64,000 nucleotides of DNA, taken from the NCBI GenBank assembly GCA_015146655.1, contig VKHL01000145.1, positions 1 through 64,000 on the forward strand, in the 5' to 3' direction. The translations under genes were made by a program, and so were the position numbers. Of this stretch, positions 51,797-61,885 are shown one piece after another. The stretch is from Ochromonas danica. Lineage: Eukaryota > Sar > Chrysophyceae > Chromulinales > Chromulinaceae. Each line of letters begins with the position of its first letter. The stretch's first letter is position 1. Below the pieces are notes generated by a model. The model saw only the letters and a program-made list of their open reading frames with translations, was not told the origin of the DNA and did no database searches.

Positions 51797-54682
51797 TCAA
51801 ATAGAAAGCGTCAATAGATGAGAGAAGAACTCTTTCACGATGAATTGGAATCTCTCCACTGTGAAGGGTTTGGACAAGAATTTGTTCGCACCAGCACGAT
51901 GAGCTTCTTGCATTGTATCCTCATCAGAATTGGCTGATAAGCCTATAATAATTACATCTCTTAGGCATGCATCAGGGAGCCTTCGAATGCGCCTCGTAGC
52001 TTCCAAACCGTCTAACACGGGCATTTGCAAATCCATCAACACAAGATGGAAGGGCTCAAGTGTTGCCAAATGTTTCTCAGTAATAGTAACAGAGGAGCTG
52101 TCTGATACATTGTGTTGATGCAACTGCTTGGCTGTGTTATATCTTGACAGGAGCTTATCGATGGCTTCTTGGCCATTCTCTGCGGTCTGCACTTGGCATC
52201 CCATGCGCTGTAGCATCACTGCAGTCATCTTTAGAATCGTGGGAGCATCATCAACAAGCAAAACATGAAGGGGATTGGACAAGACGATTGCAGACATGTG
52301 CTCTGAAGGATGGCGAAATAACTGAGCAGACCGGTTAGGCGGATTGGTGGTGGGTAGAAGGTTGGTTTGTACAGGTGAGCACGGCGCTGAGATATTCACA
52401 GTGTTACTGCGGAGCAATCGCGGAGTATTGGGTTTCAATCCTCTTCCGTATTTGTCTTGATTACTGGGCAAGGCTGTTGTATCCACTCCTTGCATATCAC
52501 TGCACGCATGAATCAAAGGTGGTTTAGTGACCAACGAAGTCTCACAAATCACACCGAGACGCGATGTCGACTGGATTGATTTAACCTTGACTTTCTCTTG
52601 ATATTCTTGATCGAGCGTATCACATCTCAAATTGGGGCGACCAGGGCGATGTAACTGGTCTGCAGACGTGTGTATGCGTGAAAGAGATGTGAAGGTCGAA
52701 CCATTCTCCTCTGCACTAGCAGGCAGTTTAAAGCAGTTGCCTTCTATGAAGTCAGAGGCATTAGCATGACGCTCTGGAGAAAGGCTAACACTTGAATAAG
52801 TTCTACAAGGTATGTTGCTTATGTCGATTCGTTCGCCTTTGCTCATGACTTCGTCAGGACGATAAGGAATACTAAACCAGAACAGTGAGCCTTGCGTACC
52901 GTCGCTTCGATTTCTTACGCCATACTTCCCTTTGATCGCTTCAATGCGTTTGGCCAGACTATAGAGACCCAACCCTGTCCCCCCAGCCATGCGCTGAGTC
53001 TGTTGGAAGGGATGAAAGAGCTTCTTTCTTCCTTCTTTGGTGATTCCAATCCCTTCATCTTCCACTTCAAAGATTAATTGAGCCATACTGTCTTGTGTGA
53101 TCGAGAGCATTGAGTTGTTGCAATCGTCCGCTCCTGTCGACTGCTGCGGATAACAACGCGAAAGTTTGATGTGTCGTGACTTGGGAGTTTCTTTTGCCTT
53201 CTGAAAGAGAGATGCGTCCAATTCTTGCATTGAATTCTCTTGGACAGGTAGTATGAGCGGCCGATTTGTTCTAAATGCGCAAATGCACTGCATAACTGAT
53301 CCCCACCAAGAGACTCTCTCAACATGATGCTCTTCTCTACCCTTTTCCTCTCCATCCTCCTCTGCTGTATCGTTGAGGTGCTCCTCCAACTCAACGGCTT
53401 CTAACGATGGCGCACACTTCAAGCGTAAGACAACAACACCACGACTTGAATACTTCACTGCATTGCTCAGCAAGCAAAGGATATTCTCCTGTAGCCACTG
53501 CTGGTCTGTAATTATATGCGTGACTACAGCACTACTCACGGAATGAGCCAGCTCCAGCTTCACTTCCAGTTTTGTCTGTACAGTCTGCATAATTGACAGA
53601 GGCAATGCAATGCATTCCAACAAATCTACGGACTCGTTCTTGGCAAGGAGCTTCATGTTATTGCTAGCCTTCGTTGAATCCAAGCATCGGTTAATAGCCA
53701 TCAGCATAAAAGAATTCGTGCATTTCATGCTTTTCAGGCAGTCAGTCACCTGCTTGCCCAGCACCTTCATTTTCTCATAGTCCATCTCATGCTGACTCTC
53801 AATAATATCAGGCCAGAGCATCAGCAATAGATCCATGGCATTGGTGAAGGAGGAAAGGGGAGTCTTGAGGTCATGTGCGACATTGGCGATGGTGTGCTTC
53901 AGCTCTGCGGTATGTTGTTCACTTTGCAGCTTCTCCTTCTCAGCCATAAAATACTGCATCAGATTCCTCAAGTGAATATCGACTATAGTACCAGCGATCA
54001 GGATTGTCCAGAAGAAAAGAGACCTAAATTCTTCACTATAGCTCCCAATCTGCAAGAGGGCGACAAAAATGACGACCACATTGGACAGCAAGGCAATCCA
54101 CACGATCTCAATCTCCAAGGAAGGCAAATTGATAATACCAAACAGAAGCGTTGTGAAGATGACATAAGAGTCGGTAAAGATGAGCTGCCGACGCACACTT
54201 TCAGGGACGGTGCAATTAGGCACTTCATTGGGACATGAGGTAAGGAAGACCTCCTTGCAGAATATTGCCGTGACTGAAAACGCACAGCATAAAAAGAATG
54301 TGCGATGCAGCACACGTGCATATCGCTGACAGACTTGGTATACAGGGTTAAACCATTGATGGTCTGCGATGATAATGCAGATGTTGGTCAAGACGGCCAA
54401 GGAAATCAAAACACAGAGCAGGGCAGAGAGAAGAAGCGTCGCGACAGGCCTTTCCATTTCAATCTCATCCTCAAAATGAATGATCGCTGTGGGTAGATAA
54501 GAAACAACCATTAAAATCGTGACAAAGAAGTTCCCCACTAGTGCATTTCTTCTTCGTGCTTGGTAATCATAATATGCTTCTCGAGAAATAGGATCTCTAA
54601 TTCGACCCCACCAATTTAATTTAGCACGAATATCATCAAAGCTTAAAGTAGCATCCAGTCTGTATGAGAGAGAATCTGTCAT
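51797..54682 (-). CDS. Membrane hybrid histidine kinase (HisKA-HATPase-REC)
   Basis: A single exon of 961 residues. About six membrane segments occupy residues 48-245. A coiled segment leads into HisKA with the phospho-acceptor His at about 270 (NVAHDLKTPLSSF). The N box (WLQENILCLLSNAVKYSS) lies near 400-420. After an acidic insert and a Ser-rich loop come the G1 box DEGIGITKEGRKKLFHPF and G2 box GGTGLGLYSLAKRIE. A disordered stretch of about 200 residues follows, then a receiver domain from about 810 (HVLLVDDAPTILK, LMDLQMPVLDG with the phospho-acceptor Asp, and LSKPF). All key residues are present, so it should autophosphorylate and pass phosphate internally. A histidine phosphotransfer partner is not in this window. 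The signal sensed is unknown. Confidence 0.93.
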   Translation of the reverse strand: MTDSLSYRLDATLSFDDIRAKLNWWGRIRDPISREAYYDYQARRRNALVGNFFVTILMVVSYLPTAIIHFEDEIEMERPVATLLLSALLCVLISLAVLTNICIIIADHQWFNPVYQVCQRYARVLHRTFFLCCAFSVTAIFCKEVFLTSCPNEVPNCTVPESVRRQLIFTDSYVIFTTLLFGIINLPSLEIEIVWIALLSNVVVIFVALLQIGSYSEEFRSLFFWTILIAGTIVDIHLRNLMQYFMAEKEKLQSEQHTAELKHTIANVAHDLKTPLSSFTNAMDLLLMLWPDIIESQHEMDYEKMKVLGKQVTDCLKSMKCTNSFMLMAINRCLDSTKASNNMKLLAKNESVDLLECIALPLSIMQTVQTKLEVKLELAHSVSSAVVTHIITDQQWLQENILCLLSNAVKYSSRGVVVLRLKCAPSLEAVELEEHLNDTAEEDGEEKGREEHHVERVSWWGSVMQCICAFRTNRPLILPVQENSMQELDASLFQKAKETPKSRHIKLSRCYPQQSTGADDCNNSMLSITQDSMAQLIFEVEDEGIGITKEGRKKLFHPFQQTQRMAGGTGLGLYSLAKRIEAIKGKYGVRNRSDGTQGSLFWFSIPYRPDEVMSKGERIDISNIPCRTYSSVSLSPERHANASDFIEGNCFKLPASAEENGSTFTSLSRIHTSADQLHRPGRPNLRCDTLDQEYQEKVKVKSIQSTSRLGVICETSLVTKPPLIHACSDMQGVDTTALPSNQDKYGRGLKPNTPRLLRSNTVNISAPCSPVQTNLLPTTNPPNRSAQLFRHPSEHMSAIVLSNPLHVLLVDDAPTILKMTAVMLQRMGCQVQTAENGQEAIDKLLSRYNTAKQLHQHNVSDSSSVTITEKHLATLEPFHLVLMDLQMPVLDGLEATRRIRRLPDACLRDVIIIGLSANSDEDTMQEAHRAGANKFLSKPFTVERFQFIVKEFFSHLLTLSI

Positions 54683-55066
54683 CTTTCCTTCTCATCTATC
54701 TATAGAATATGGAAAGAGAGTCAGTCAATTTGTTTGACAGCGAAACATTGCCAGTGAATTAGTATTATTGCGTGGGCTCGCTGTAACGACAACGGAATCA
54801 ACACAGGAGAACAAGGCTAACAAGTTCTTCTTGTTGTTGTTGTCGAATTGTGGGTGTGTAATGGATACTTGGTACGATATCTTTCTTCGTTTGTTTCGTG
54901 AAGTCCCTTGTTCTCTAATTCTGAATTTCCCTTGTTCTCTTTCTCTTTCTATTCTCACAATACAACCACGTCACGCACTTCTGCGCAAATGGTCAAATAT
55001 CCAAATTATCAGATGGCCAGAAAGTCTCACAATCCATCAATCAATTTCGTCCAGAACAATTAGACC
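54683..55066. promoter_or_regulatory. Divergent upstream region of the histidine kinase and EngB genes
   Basis: A 384-bp region between two divergent starts. It is AT-rich with a TTGTTGTTGTTG tract near 54830 and TTCTCTTTCTCTTTCT close to EngB. No coding region or clear motif was found. It presumably holds both promoters. Confidence 0.4.
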
Positions 55067-55954
55067 ATGTTTCTAGCCCATAGCTTCATAGTGAGAATTC
55101 GACAACCTTCGCGGCCACTAATGGCCAATCTTAGTCAGATAGTTTCCATGTTCTCATCGACTGCCAAGCCAAAAGCTCCTTCAACTTCTTCCTCCAAAGC
55201 AACTCGTGCCTTGCGCAGTCAAACCTTCGCTCCTAATGAAAACAGCAAAGAAGACATTGCCTACTTTGCGGACGAAGTCTCTCGACTAAGCCAATGGACG
55301 CAGCAAAAGAATGAGATGTTCAATCTGCATGCTCGCTATGTCTCGCCCATCGACCTCAACTACCAGCTGCCCTCCGCCCGCATCACAGAAATTGCCTTCA
55401 TTGGCAGAAGCAATGTAGGCAAGTCCAGTCTAATTGAGGCATTGCTTGGTAATCAGGGGTTAGTCCGCATTTCCAAGACACCAGGATGTACGCGCATGAT
55501 GAACTTCTTCGCTCTGGCCAAAGGGCCCGCAAAGGAACCCGCCGTATACTTCGTGGACATGCCTGGATATGGATTTGCGAAAGTTGCTAAAGCACAACGT
55601 AATGACTGGGAAAAAGTCTTTCAGTCCTATATTCAAGAGAGGGACCAAATAGTTCTGAAGCGAGTTATGGTTTTGATTGATGTGCGCAGGGGACTGCAAC
55701 AAGTCGATGTTGACTTCATGCTTACTTTGGATGCTGCAGCTCTACCTTATCAAGTCATCTTCACAAAAGCTGACCTTGTGTCTGAGACTGAGATGCATGT
55801 ACAACTCAATTTGCTCTTTTGTATGATGAGAAGGATGAAGAGGAGCGCTTTGTATCCTTTCGTACATGTTGTAAGTTCGAAGACAGGGGAAGGGATGGAA
55901 GATCTTAAGCTTGGTTTAGCAGAGATTTTATATGATCGATTCACGTTAGAATAG
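55067..55954 (+). CDS. GTPBP8: EngB/YihA-type GTPase (GTPBP8-like), organellar ribosome assembly
   Basis: A single exon of 295 residues. The N-terminal ~60 residues are basic and Ser-rich (MFLAHSFIVRIRQPSRP, SSSKATRALRSQ), suggesting an organelle presequence, probably mitochondrial. G motifs are G1 GRSNVGKSS, a G2 threonine in TPGCTRMMNFF, G3 DMPGYGFAKV, G4 TKAD and G5 SSKTGEG. The YGFAKV extension after G3 and LIDVRRGLQQVDVDF are characteristic of EngB. Bacterial EngB acts in large-subunit assembly, and GTPBP8 plays a similar part in mitochondria. A plastid role is an alternative. Confidence 0.93.
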   Translation: MFLAHSFIVRIRQPSRPLMANLSQIVSMFSSTAKPKAPSTSSSKATRALRSQTFAPNENSKEDIAYFADEVSRLSQWTQQKNEMFNLHARYVSPIDLNYQLPSARITEIAFIGRSNVGKSSLIEALLGNQGLVRISKTPGCTRMMNFFALAKGPAKEPAVYFVDMPGYGFAKVAKAQRNDWEKVFQSYIQERDQIVLKRVMVLIDVRRGLQQVDVDFMLTLDAAALPYQVIFTKADLVSETEMHVQLNLLFCMMRRMKRSALYPFVHVVSSKTGEGMEDLKLGLAEILYDRFTLE

Positions 55955-56060
55955 TATGATTAAGTTCTTCTGTAAGTGTTCAGATTCGACTAAGGTGGAG
56001 GAATTTCTTAATCGTCGCACACTTTCTTTCAGTCTCATTATTGAAATGAATTCGATCATT

Positions 56061-56201
56061 CTATTCTCTGTTTCTCCGCGTTCTATTGGATTCCACTATT
56101 GAGTCTGCAACAACAATGGTGAACAAAACCCCAAGCGCACCGAGAGTGAACATCAACTTGCCCCGTTCTTTTGCGCGAAGTACAAGTCGCCAACTGTCCA
56201 T
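56061..56201 (-). CDS. Possible 46-residue single-pass membrane protein
   Basis: A short minus-strand frame beginning MDSWRLVLRAKERGK. It continues into one membrane segment (LMFTLGALGVLFTIVVADS) and ends in a basic tail (ESNRTRRNRE). A basic helix, one membrane span and a charged tail is the usual form of small mitochondrial inner-membrane subunits or assembly factors. No homologue is recognised, and so short a frame may be chance. It lies in an otherwise empty stretch between EngB and the TFIIS-N gene. Confidence 0.35.
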   Translation of the reverse strand: MDSWRLVLRAKERGKLMFTLGALGVLFTIVVADSIVESNRTRRNRE

Positions 56202-56301
56202 CTAAAACTCGTATTTTCAAATATTTAAACCTCCACAGCCAGGCTTCTTCTCAGTTGACGAAACAGTTGAAAGAAGGGTTAGGATTGTGAAGTGAGATAG
56301 A

Positions 56302-56583
56302 ATGCATGACGGTTTCCAAGTTCAAGAAGACCATATTCATAATCCTGTATTAAAACGTCAGCGAAGTAATGAGATCGCCTGGAAGAAGCTGCATGGCTAT
56401 CACACCACCTCGGGCTGTCCCTGCTGGGACCGAACCACCCACCCCTGCATCCCCAAGAGAACAGGCTGGGGATTCAACCCTAACTTCTTTGCTATATTTT
56501 GTTGTTTCCTATGTTTAAATATTGAAGCTCCAGCAGATGCTTCTACTCCTCCTGGTGAGGACGGCAAGGACAATCTCGTTTGA
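56302..56583 (+). CDS. Uncertain 93-residue open frame
   Basis: ATG 56302 opens MHDGFQVQEDHIHNPVLKRQ. The centre is Cys-rich (TTSGCPCWDRTTHPC) and a hydrophobic Phe/Cys run follows (FFAIFCCFLCLNI). No family is recognised and the opposite strand also has an open frame here, so coding status is doubtful. Confidence 0.25.
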   Translation: MHDGFQVQEDHIHNPVLKRQRSNEIAWKKLHGYHTTSGCPCWDRTTHPCIPKRTGWGFNPNFFAIFCCFLCLNIEAPADASTPPGEDGKDNLV

Positions 56584-56849
56584 GATGACAAAGCAACATG
56601 AACTCTCTCCATTTTTCCTTTTTATCGGTTCTTCCAGTCAATTATTCCTTTCATGGTGTCTAGATGTATTGTGCATGCTTTGCTGCGCAGGGTAGAAAAG
56701 TAGGATATCCCCGAGCTAGAATGCCTCTCAACCAAAACAAAACATTTTGAAAATAATACACTAATAGGCTACTGCTGCTGCTATAGCTGCTGCTATTGCA
56801 TTTACAATTATTATTCTGTTCTATCCCATATTCTAAAGTAGGAATTAGG

Positions 56850-58259
56850 CTATAATAAGTCGATGACTCCCTTCTCGATCTTAATAGGTACCTTGGTTGA
56901 CGAGGTGGAAGTGGCGAGACTTCCTGCACTTCCCGCATGATTGGCTCCTGATAGCGCCTGTTCGGCTCTTTCTTCAGCCACCTTATGGTGCTGGTATATG
57001 ACTCTGTATTTTCCCCAACTCTCACGCAACAGATCCGACAAACTAGAAGACAGAATATCCATGGCAGTGAACTTCTTGAATAACTTGCGCAATAATCGAT
57101 CGATACGAGTGCTATTGACTGCCTCAACAGTCCATTCCACTTGTGTTAGAAGACGAAGAGAGTACTCCAAGTACATGGACATAGAACTCTTGTCTGTTGT
57201 TTTCTCGTCTTCTAACGCTTCCAACCAAATGTGTACCACTTCCTTTCCACCTGCGAGAAGGAAAGCTCGACAATCCTGAGGATTGACCGTCAGCATAGTA
57301 TGCAGCTGCTTGAGTGCTTCTAGGCGACTAGGAAATGTGGAGCAAGCATTGCAAGAGGCCAAGAGTTGTGGGACTGAAGCTTTGCCCTTGGCAGTGACCA
57401 TTGGCAAAGGAGGATTGACGGGAGCTGGGCTCATCACAGGGGGAGGGATAGAGGGAGGTACAGGAGGAGGCGGGATAACTTTAGGAGCACTGGAGACATT
57501 GGACTTGAGTGAACCATTGGCATTGCCATCTGCTGGTGAAGGATTAGTTGCATTACCAGCCGACCTTGCTGCCGGCTGCACCTTTCCTGACGTCGCTGAT
57601 GACGAAGTAGATTGAGGCTTAGAAGGCACAGCGACAACAGCTTCATCGTTGTCATAATTGACCTCGTGCAGATCTCCACTGCCCAGAGTCACCAACGATG
57701 GTCGAGTGGAACGAGGAACTATTACACCACGAGGTGGAAATAACGGTCCTAAGATCGAGCAGAACTGATTGACTTTCTCAATAGCTCTTCGTCTGCGAGT
57801 GTTGTAGATCGTCGATAGTGCCGAGGGAGTGGGCGCAACCGCTGCCTGTGGCTGACTGCGCACCTAAGAAAAGCTCGTTTTCACTTTCTATCAATAACAA
57901 AAATAAAGCTTCAAACTCACCATTTTGGCAGGAGTGCTGTCGTCGACAGCAGGGAGAGAGTCTTTGGTCAAGCTGTCGCGGTTTCTCTTCTTCACTGCCA
58001 TGACGGCTGCAGCAAGTGAAGCTGACTTGCCATTCTCTGATCCTCTCTGATTAACTGCTGGATTGAGCTGTATGTGGCTGTGATCTATCTGGGTGGTAGG
58101 CTTGGGCTCGAAGACATTGTCTGGCTTGGAGATTTCCGCAGCAATCAAATCTTTCAGACCTCTCAACATCTCCTTCTGCGAGTTAAGCAACTCCTCCTGG
58201 TGAGTTATCGCCAACTCTAACTCTTTAATCTTCTGCTCAATTATTATTCGTGCTAACAT
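56850..58259 (-). CDS. TFIIS N-terminal (LW) domain protein, probably a transcription or chromatin factor
   Basis: Exon 1 (57921-58259) begins MLARIIIEQKIKELELAI, a coiled coil followed by a basic KKRNRDSLTKD stretch. Exon 2 (56850-57863) joins at M|VRSQPQA in phase 0. After a Pro-rich linker (IPPPPVPPSIPPPVMSP), a helical bundle follows at roughly residues 305-405: RLEALKQLHTMLTV, CRAFLLAGGKEVVHIWLEAL, YLEYSLRLLTQVEWTVEAV, RIDRLLRKLFKKFT and LLRESWGKYR. This is the layout of the TFIIS N-terminal/LW domain found in TFIIS, elongin A, IWS1 and PPP1R10. The exact orthologue is not clear. The C-terminus (KVPIKIEKGVIDLL) has a SUMO-site-like IKIE. Confidence 0.7.
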
Positions 58260-58383
58260 CCTGCTTTCTCTATTTGTTTGTGTTTTTCAAAACACAATAA
58301 GAACTCATCCAACCCTTGTCGATGATGTCATACATAACTTTCTTTATAGTGAGTGGCAGTGAACACCCAAATATCCAAAATCC

Positions 58384-58454
58384 GTATCGGTGGTTTAGTG
58401 GTAAAATCCCTGCTTGCCATGCAGGGGCCCCGGGTTCGATTCCCGGCCGATGCA
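58384..58454 (+). tRNA. tRNA-Gly(GCC), copy 3
   Basis: The same 71-nt sequence as the other copies. Flanks shared with them are shorter here: upstream ACCCAAATATCCAAAATCC and downstream GATCGAATAACCTTTTGC, with similarity stopping just after CTTTT. It lies between two divergent protein genes. Confidence 0.97.
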
Positions 58455-58567
58455 GATCGAATAACCTTTTGCTTTTGGTTCTATTCCACGCCGAGTTGTT
58501 CTTGCTCGCAGTAGTTGAGTAGTTAAGATCTCTATTATCCTATCTTCGAATGACCTGATTTAATGGC

Positions 58568-59813
58568 ATGACTTACACTATAATTTCTATCTTCTGTCAT
58601 TCCAACATCACTTCATTGGTTGCAGAATTCTTGGGAAGGTCCAGTGATGACCTGGCTGCTCTTGCTGCTTCATGCAAGTTTGTTGGCCAGATGATAGATT
58701 GTGTCAGTCACCAAGTCATTGCTGGCTGCTGCTTCTCTCTGCCTGGGAGGGTGGCTGTCCCCTTCCGTTCCTTCCACTATACCCCCTTCATCCTCCTGCC
58801 CACACATCTGCAGTGCTTCCAAGATGTCTTCAATCAAGCACAACAGACTATCTTAGAGAGCTCTCTCTCTCTCACAGCCTTTCATCTGCAATACCTTCCC
58901 AATGGACTGGGCTGGGCACTGTCCACGAGGAGATTCGTTGGCAAGGGACAGAGAATAGGAATCTATGCAGGCGAGATGATCTCAGCATCACAAGCCAGGA
59001 AGAGATATTCTGAGATCTACGATGCCAAGGTAAGACCATCTTCACCATATCCTATGGTTCGTGATGTATTCATACAATGTATAAGTTGTGTGACATGATG
59101 CGTGATATGATATGATATGGTTGATTATATAGGGAGAGAATTATGTACTTTCCTTCAAAGAAGAGGGATTAGATTTTATTCTGACATCAAATATCGATGC
59201 CACTCAGCGAGGAAATATTAGTCGGTTAGTATGAGTCCTATATAGCATCCACGGAAAGCTGTCTGACGAGTTGTTTGTTGAAGATTTATAAACCACAGCT
59301 GCTCTCCCAACACGACTGTTGATCTCCTGCGAGCTTCATCTTCTGAGGTGAGTCTTGCTCCTATGATATAGCACTGGTACTAGCGGATTTCCTGAGGCTG
59401 ACTTTGTTTCAAACAACAGCACAGCGATGATCACTTGGTCTTGAAGGTATTAGGCATCCCCACATTGAAAGCACTTCGTGATATCTTTCCATGGGAGCAA
59501 GTAAGTTCGTTCTACATCCTATGTATGTGTTCTGCTTTTATTAGCTCTGTTCCCTCTAGCTCACTTTCAATTATGGGGATGCAGCTTGTGATGAAACACA
59601 GCAGTCAAGTGACAGTAAGCCAGTCTCACTAGGAGCGAAACACAGCTTATATGATCATAATCGAAATATATGCCTTGTGTTGTAGAGAAGCGGTGTTTCG
59701 ATGAGATGAAACAGCGGGAAGGTCAAGATACAGGTTGTGGTCTGGATGATCGAAAACCTTGTCTTTGTGGCGCGAAGAACTGCTGCGGTTGGCTGCCTAA
59801 CAAGAAACTGTAG
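58568..59813 (+). CDS. SET-domain lysine methyltransferase with F-box-like N-terminus
   Basis: Six exons: 58568-59029, 59133-59224, 59284-59347, 59420-59500, 59560-59614 and 59686-59813. All junctions keep frame. Residues about 16-45 resemble an F-box (SLVAEFLGRSSDDLAALAAS, then CKFVGQMID). The SET domain runs from GLGWALSTRRFVGKGQRIGI and YAGEMIS, through FILTSNIDATQRGNISRFIN, to the cofactor/substrate motif RFINHSCSPNT and the LTFNYGDAACDE strand. A post-SET Cys cluster (CLCGAKNCCGWLPNKK) closes it. These motifs fit a histone H3K9/H3K36-type methyltransferase with post-SET zinc binding. No pre-SET Cys cluster is seen, so the class is uncertain. Confidence 0.82.
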
Positions 59814-59924
59814 ATCATCATCTATAGTGAATATGGAAAAGGTGTATGATGGTTAACTATCGACAGTGCTCTTATACTTGTAAAGTAGTGGCAGACTATG
59901 ACAAATTGCTACTGAGCTAGTCCA

Positions 59925-61524
59925 CTAGAACTCATCCTTATGTGCCCACAACTTTATAGTGCGATCGTACCCTGCTGAAGCAACATGTTGTTCATCAGGA
60001 GCGAAGTCACAGGCCATTACTTTTCCTTCGTGTCCTGCCAGAGTGCGCAGGATTTGATAGTTCCGACTGGACCACAGCTTTAGCGTGCCATCAAAAGAGC
60101 TGGTCAGCAGCACCTCTCCACTGGGAGAATACCTCACACCAGACACCAGTGCAGGATGAGCTGGTAAAGTATACGAGCACTTTCTCTTCCTAAGATCCCA
60201 GATCTTCACTGTGTTATCCAATGACGAAGTGGCCACTTGGAAGCCATTGGGATGACAGGTCACCTCGCTGATCTTCTTGCCATGGCCTTGAAAACCTTGA
60301 ATCATTTGACCTGAGCGTAAATCCCATAACAACCCTACTCCACCAGCATCAGCAGTATAAATTAAGGATCCATCAGGATGGAATGCCAAGGCTGAACATT
60401 CTCGTACATGTCCATCCTGCAACAAGAGTTGTTGACCTGTCTGCACATCCAATAGCCTCCAAGAGAAATCATGACATGCGGTAGCTAATAAAGGATAAAA
60501 CGGATGGAAATCCACTGCAGAGATGATTGATGGAACACCTGTAATACGATGGAGACAGTGCTTGGGACGGTCTGAAGGATTCTTGCGGTCTGTATCGTCA
60601 GTCTCCATGCCATTGCTTTCATCGATTAGTGCTGAGCCATTCCACAAGCAACAACTACCATCTGCTGAAGTTGACGCCATGAGATACCGATGAGATGAAG
60701 CCAAAGCTGGCCCACTGTTAGCAACCGAAGTGATGCGGTCACTATGTCCCACTAGCACTCCTTGACAAGACAAAGTGCTCCCATCCCACACTTTCACTGT
60801 GTTACCAAAAGACCCACTAAGTAAATAAGCACCATCATGAGTATATCGTATAGAGGTTAATGGACGATCATCTCCAAATTGAGAGAGGTTGAGAGTGAGT
60901 TCCTTGTTGTGCTGGTAGAGATCGAAAACATGTTGACGATCTGCGATAGAGACCTTCTCATCTTCGAGGATATCCTTCATCTTAGCCAGTCTTTCTCGTG
61001 ATCTCTCAAAGGTAATGGCTGTGATAGTTTGGCGGAAGTCAATGAGCTCGTCAGAGGCAGGGGAGTAGAACACTTCCTTTTGAACGGCAGCAGCCTTGCC
61101 CTCCACAGCCGCACTGCCAGCGACTGCTCCACCCGCTCCAGCGGAAGAGCTGCTTTTATTTAACAGTGCCTAACAGGATAATTCAGAGGTAGTAGAGATC
61201 AGTGAGGACTACAGTCACACCTAGTGGTGGAAGGCTGTGGCTGTCAGCACTGACCTGCACTTGAGCGGCCGCTTCCTCGTCCAACTCCAACTTGGCGATC
61301 ACTTCTCGAAGTCTCTCGCGTCGATCAGCATGGTTCTCACCAAACAACGTAACAGGATGGCCCAACTCTCTTAATTTGGCTTTAATGTCTTCCACAGCAG
61401 TGGGGACAACGATGGCTCGAGCTCGTCTCTGAGTCTCATATTGTCTCAACACTTCTGCATGCCTTTGCTGTTCAAGCCGAGACTCCTCATTCAACTCTAA
61501 GTACTCGGATGAATTAGCCGCCAT
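59925..61524 (-). CDS. PRPF4: U4/U6 snRNP protein PRPF4
   Basis: Exon 1 begins at MAANSSEYL (61524) and ends EEAAAQVQ at a GTCAGT donor (about 61256). Exon 2 (59925-61170) follows with ALLNKSSSS. The PRP4 (SFM) motif is clear: EDIKAKLRELGHPVTLFGEN, then DRRERLREVI. A helical linker (ITFERSRERLAKMKDILEDE) leads to seven WD40 repeats with typical GHxxx...WD ends: SGSFGNTVKVWDGS, STSADGSCCLWNGS, ATACHDFSWRLLDVQTG, TADAGGVGLLWDLRSG, TSSLDNTVKIWDLRKRK, TSSFDGTLKLWSS and SAGYDRTIKLWAHKDE. PRPF4 binds PRPF3 and PPIH in the U4/U6-U5 tri-snRNP. The SET gene and PRPF4 are convergent. Confidence 0.95.
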
Positions 61525-61645
61525 CTTCACTATGATAAATACAATTAACCAAGAATCACAACAATAATTCCCACTCAACCAGCCCTGAGTGAGTAAACCT
61601 TTAATTATATTTTATGCATTTTAGCCATATGATATGACAAAATCC

Positions 61646-61716
61646 GTATCGGTGGTTTAGTGGTAAAATCCCTGCTTGCCATGCAGGGGCCCCGGGTTCG
61701 ATTCCCGGCCGATGCA
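61646..61716 (+). tRNA. tRNA-Gly(GCC), copy 4
   Basis: The same 71-nt tRNA. The downstream flank matches copy 1 for about 100 bp (GATCGAATAACC, AGGGTTGGCTATTTTGTTAC, CTCCCTTTTATGCC, CAATTATTATATTTCTCAG), showing that copies 1 and 4 come from one duplication. Confidence 0.97.
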
Positions 61717-61885
61717 GATCGAATAACCTTTTGCTTTTATCAGGGTTGGCTATTTTGTTACTCTCCCTTTTATGCCTCATTCATTGTCCAATTATTATAT
61801 TTCTCAGCACTTCTAATTCACGATGAAGTTTGGTTTGTTTATGATTTATACGATTAATATGGATGGCATTAACTTAGAGAGGGAT

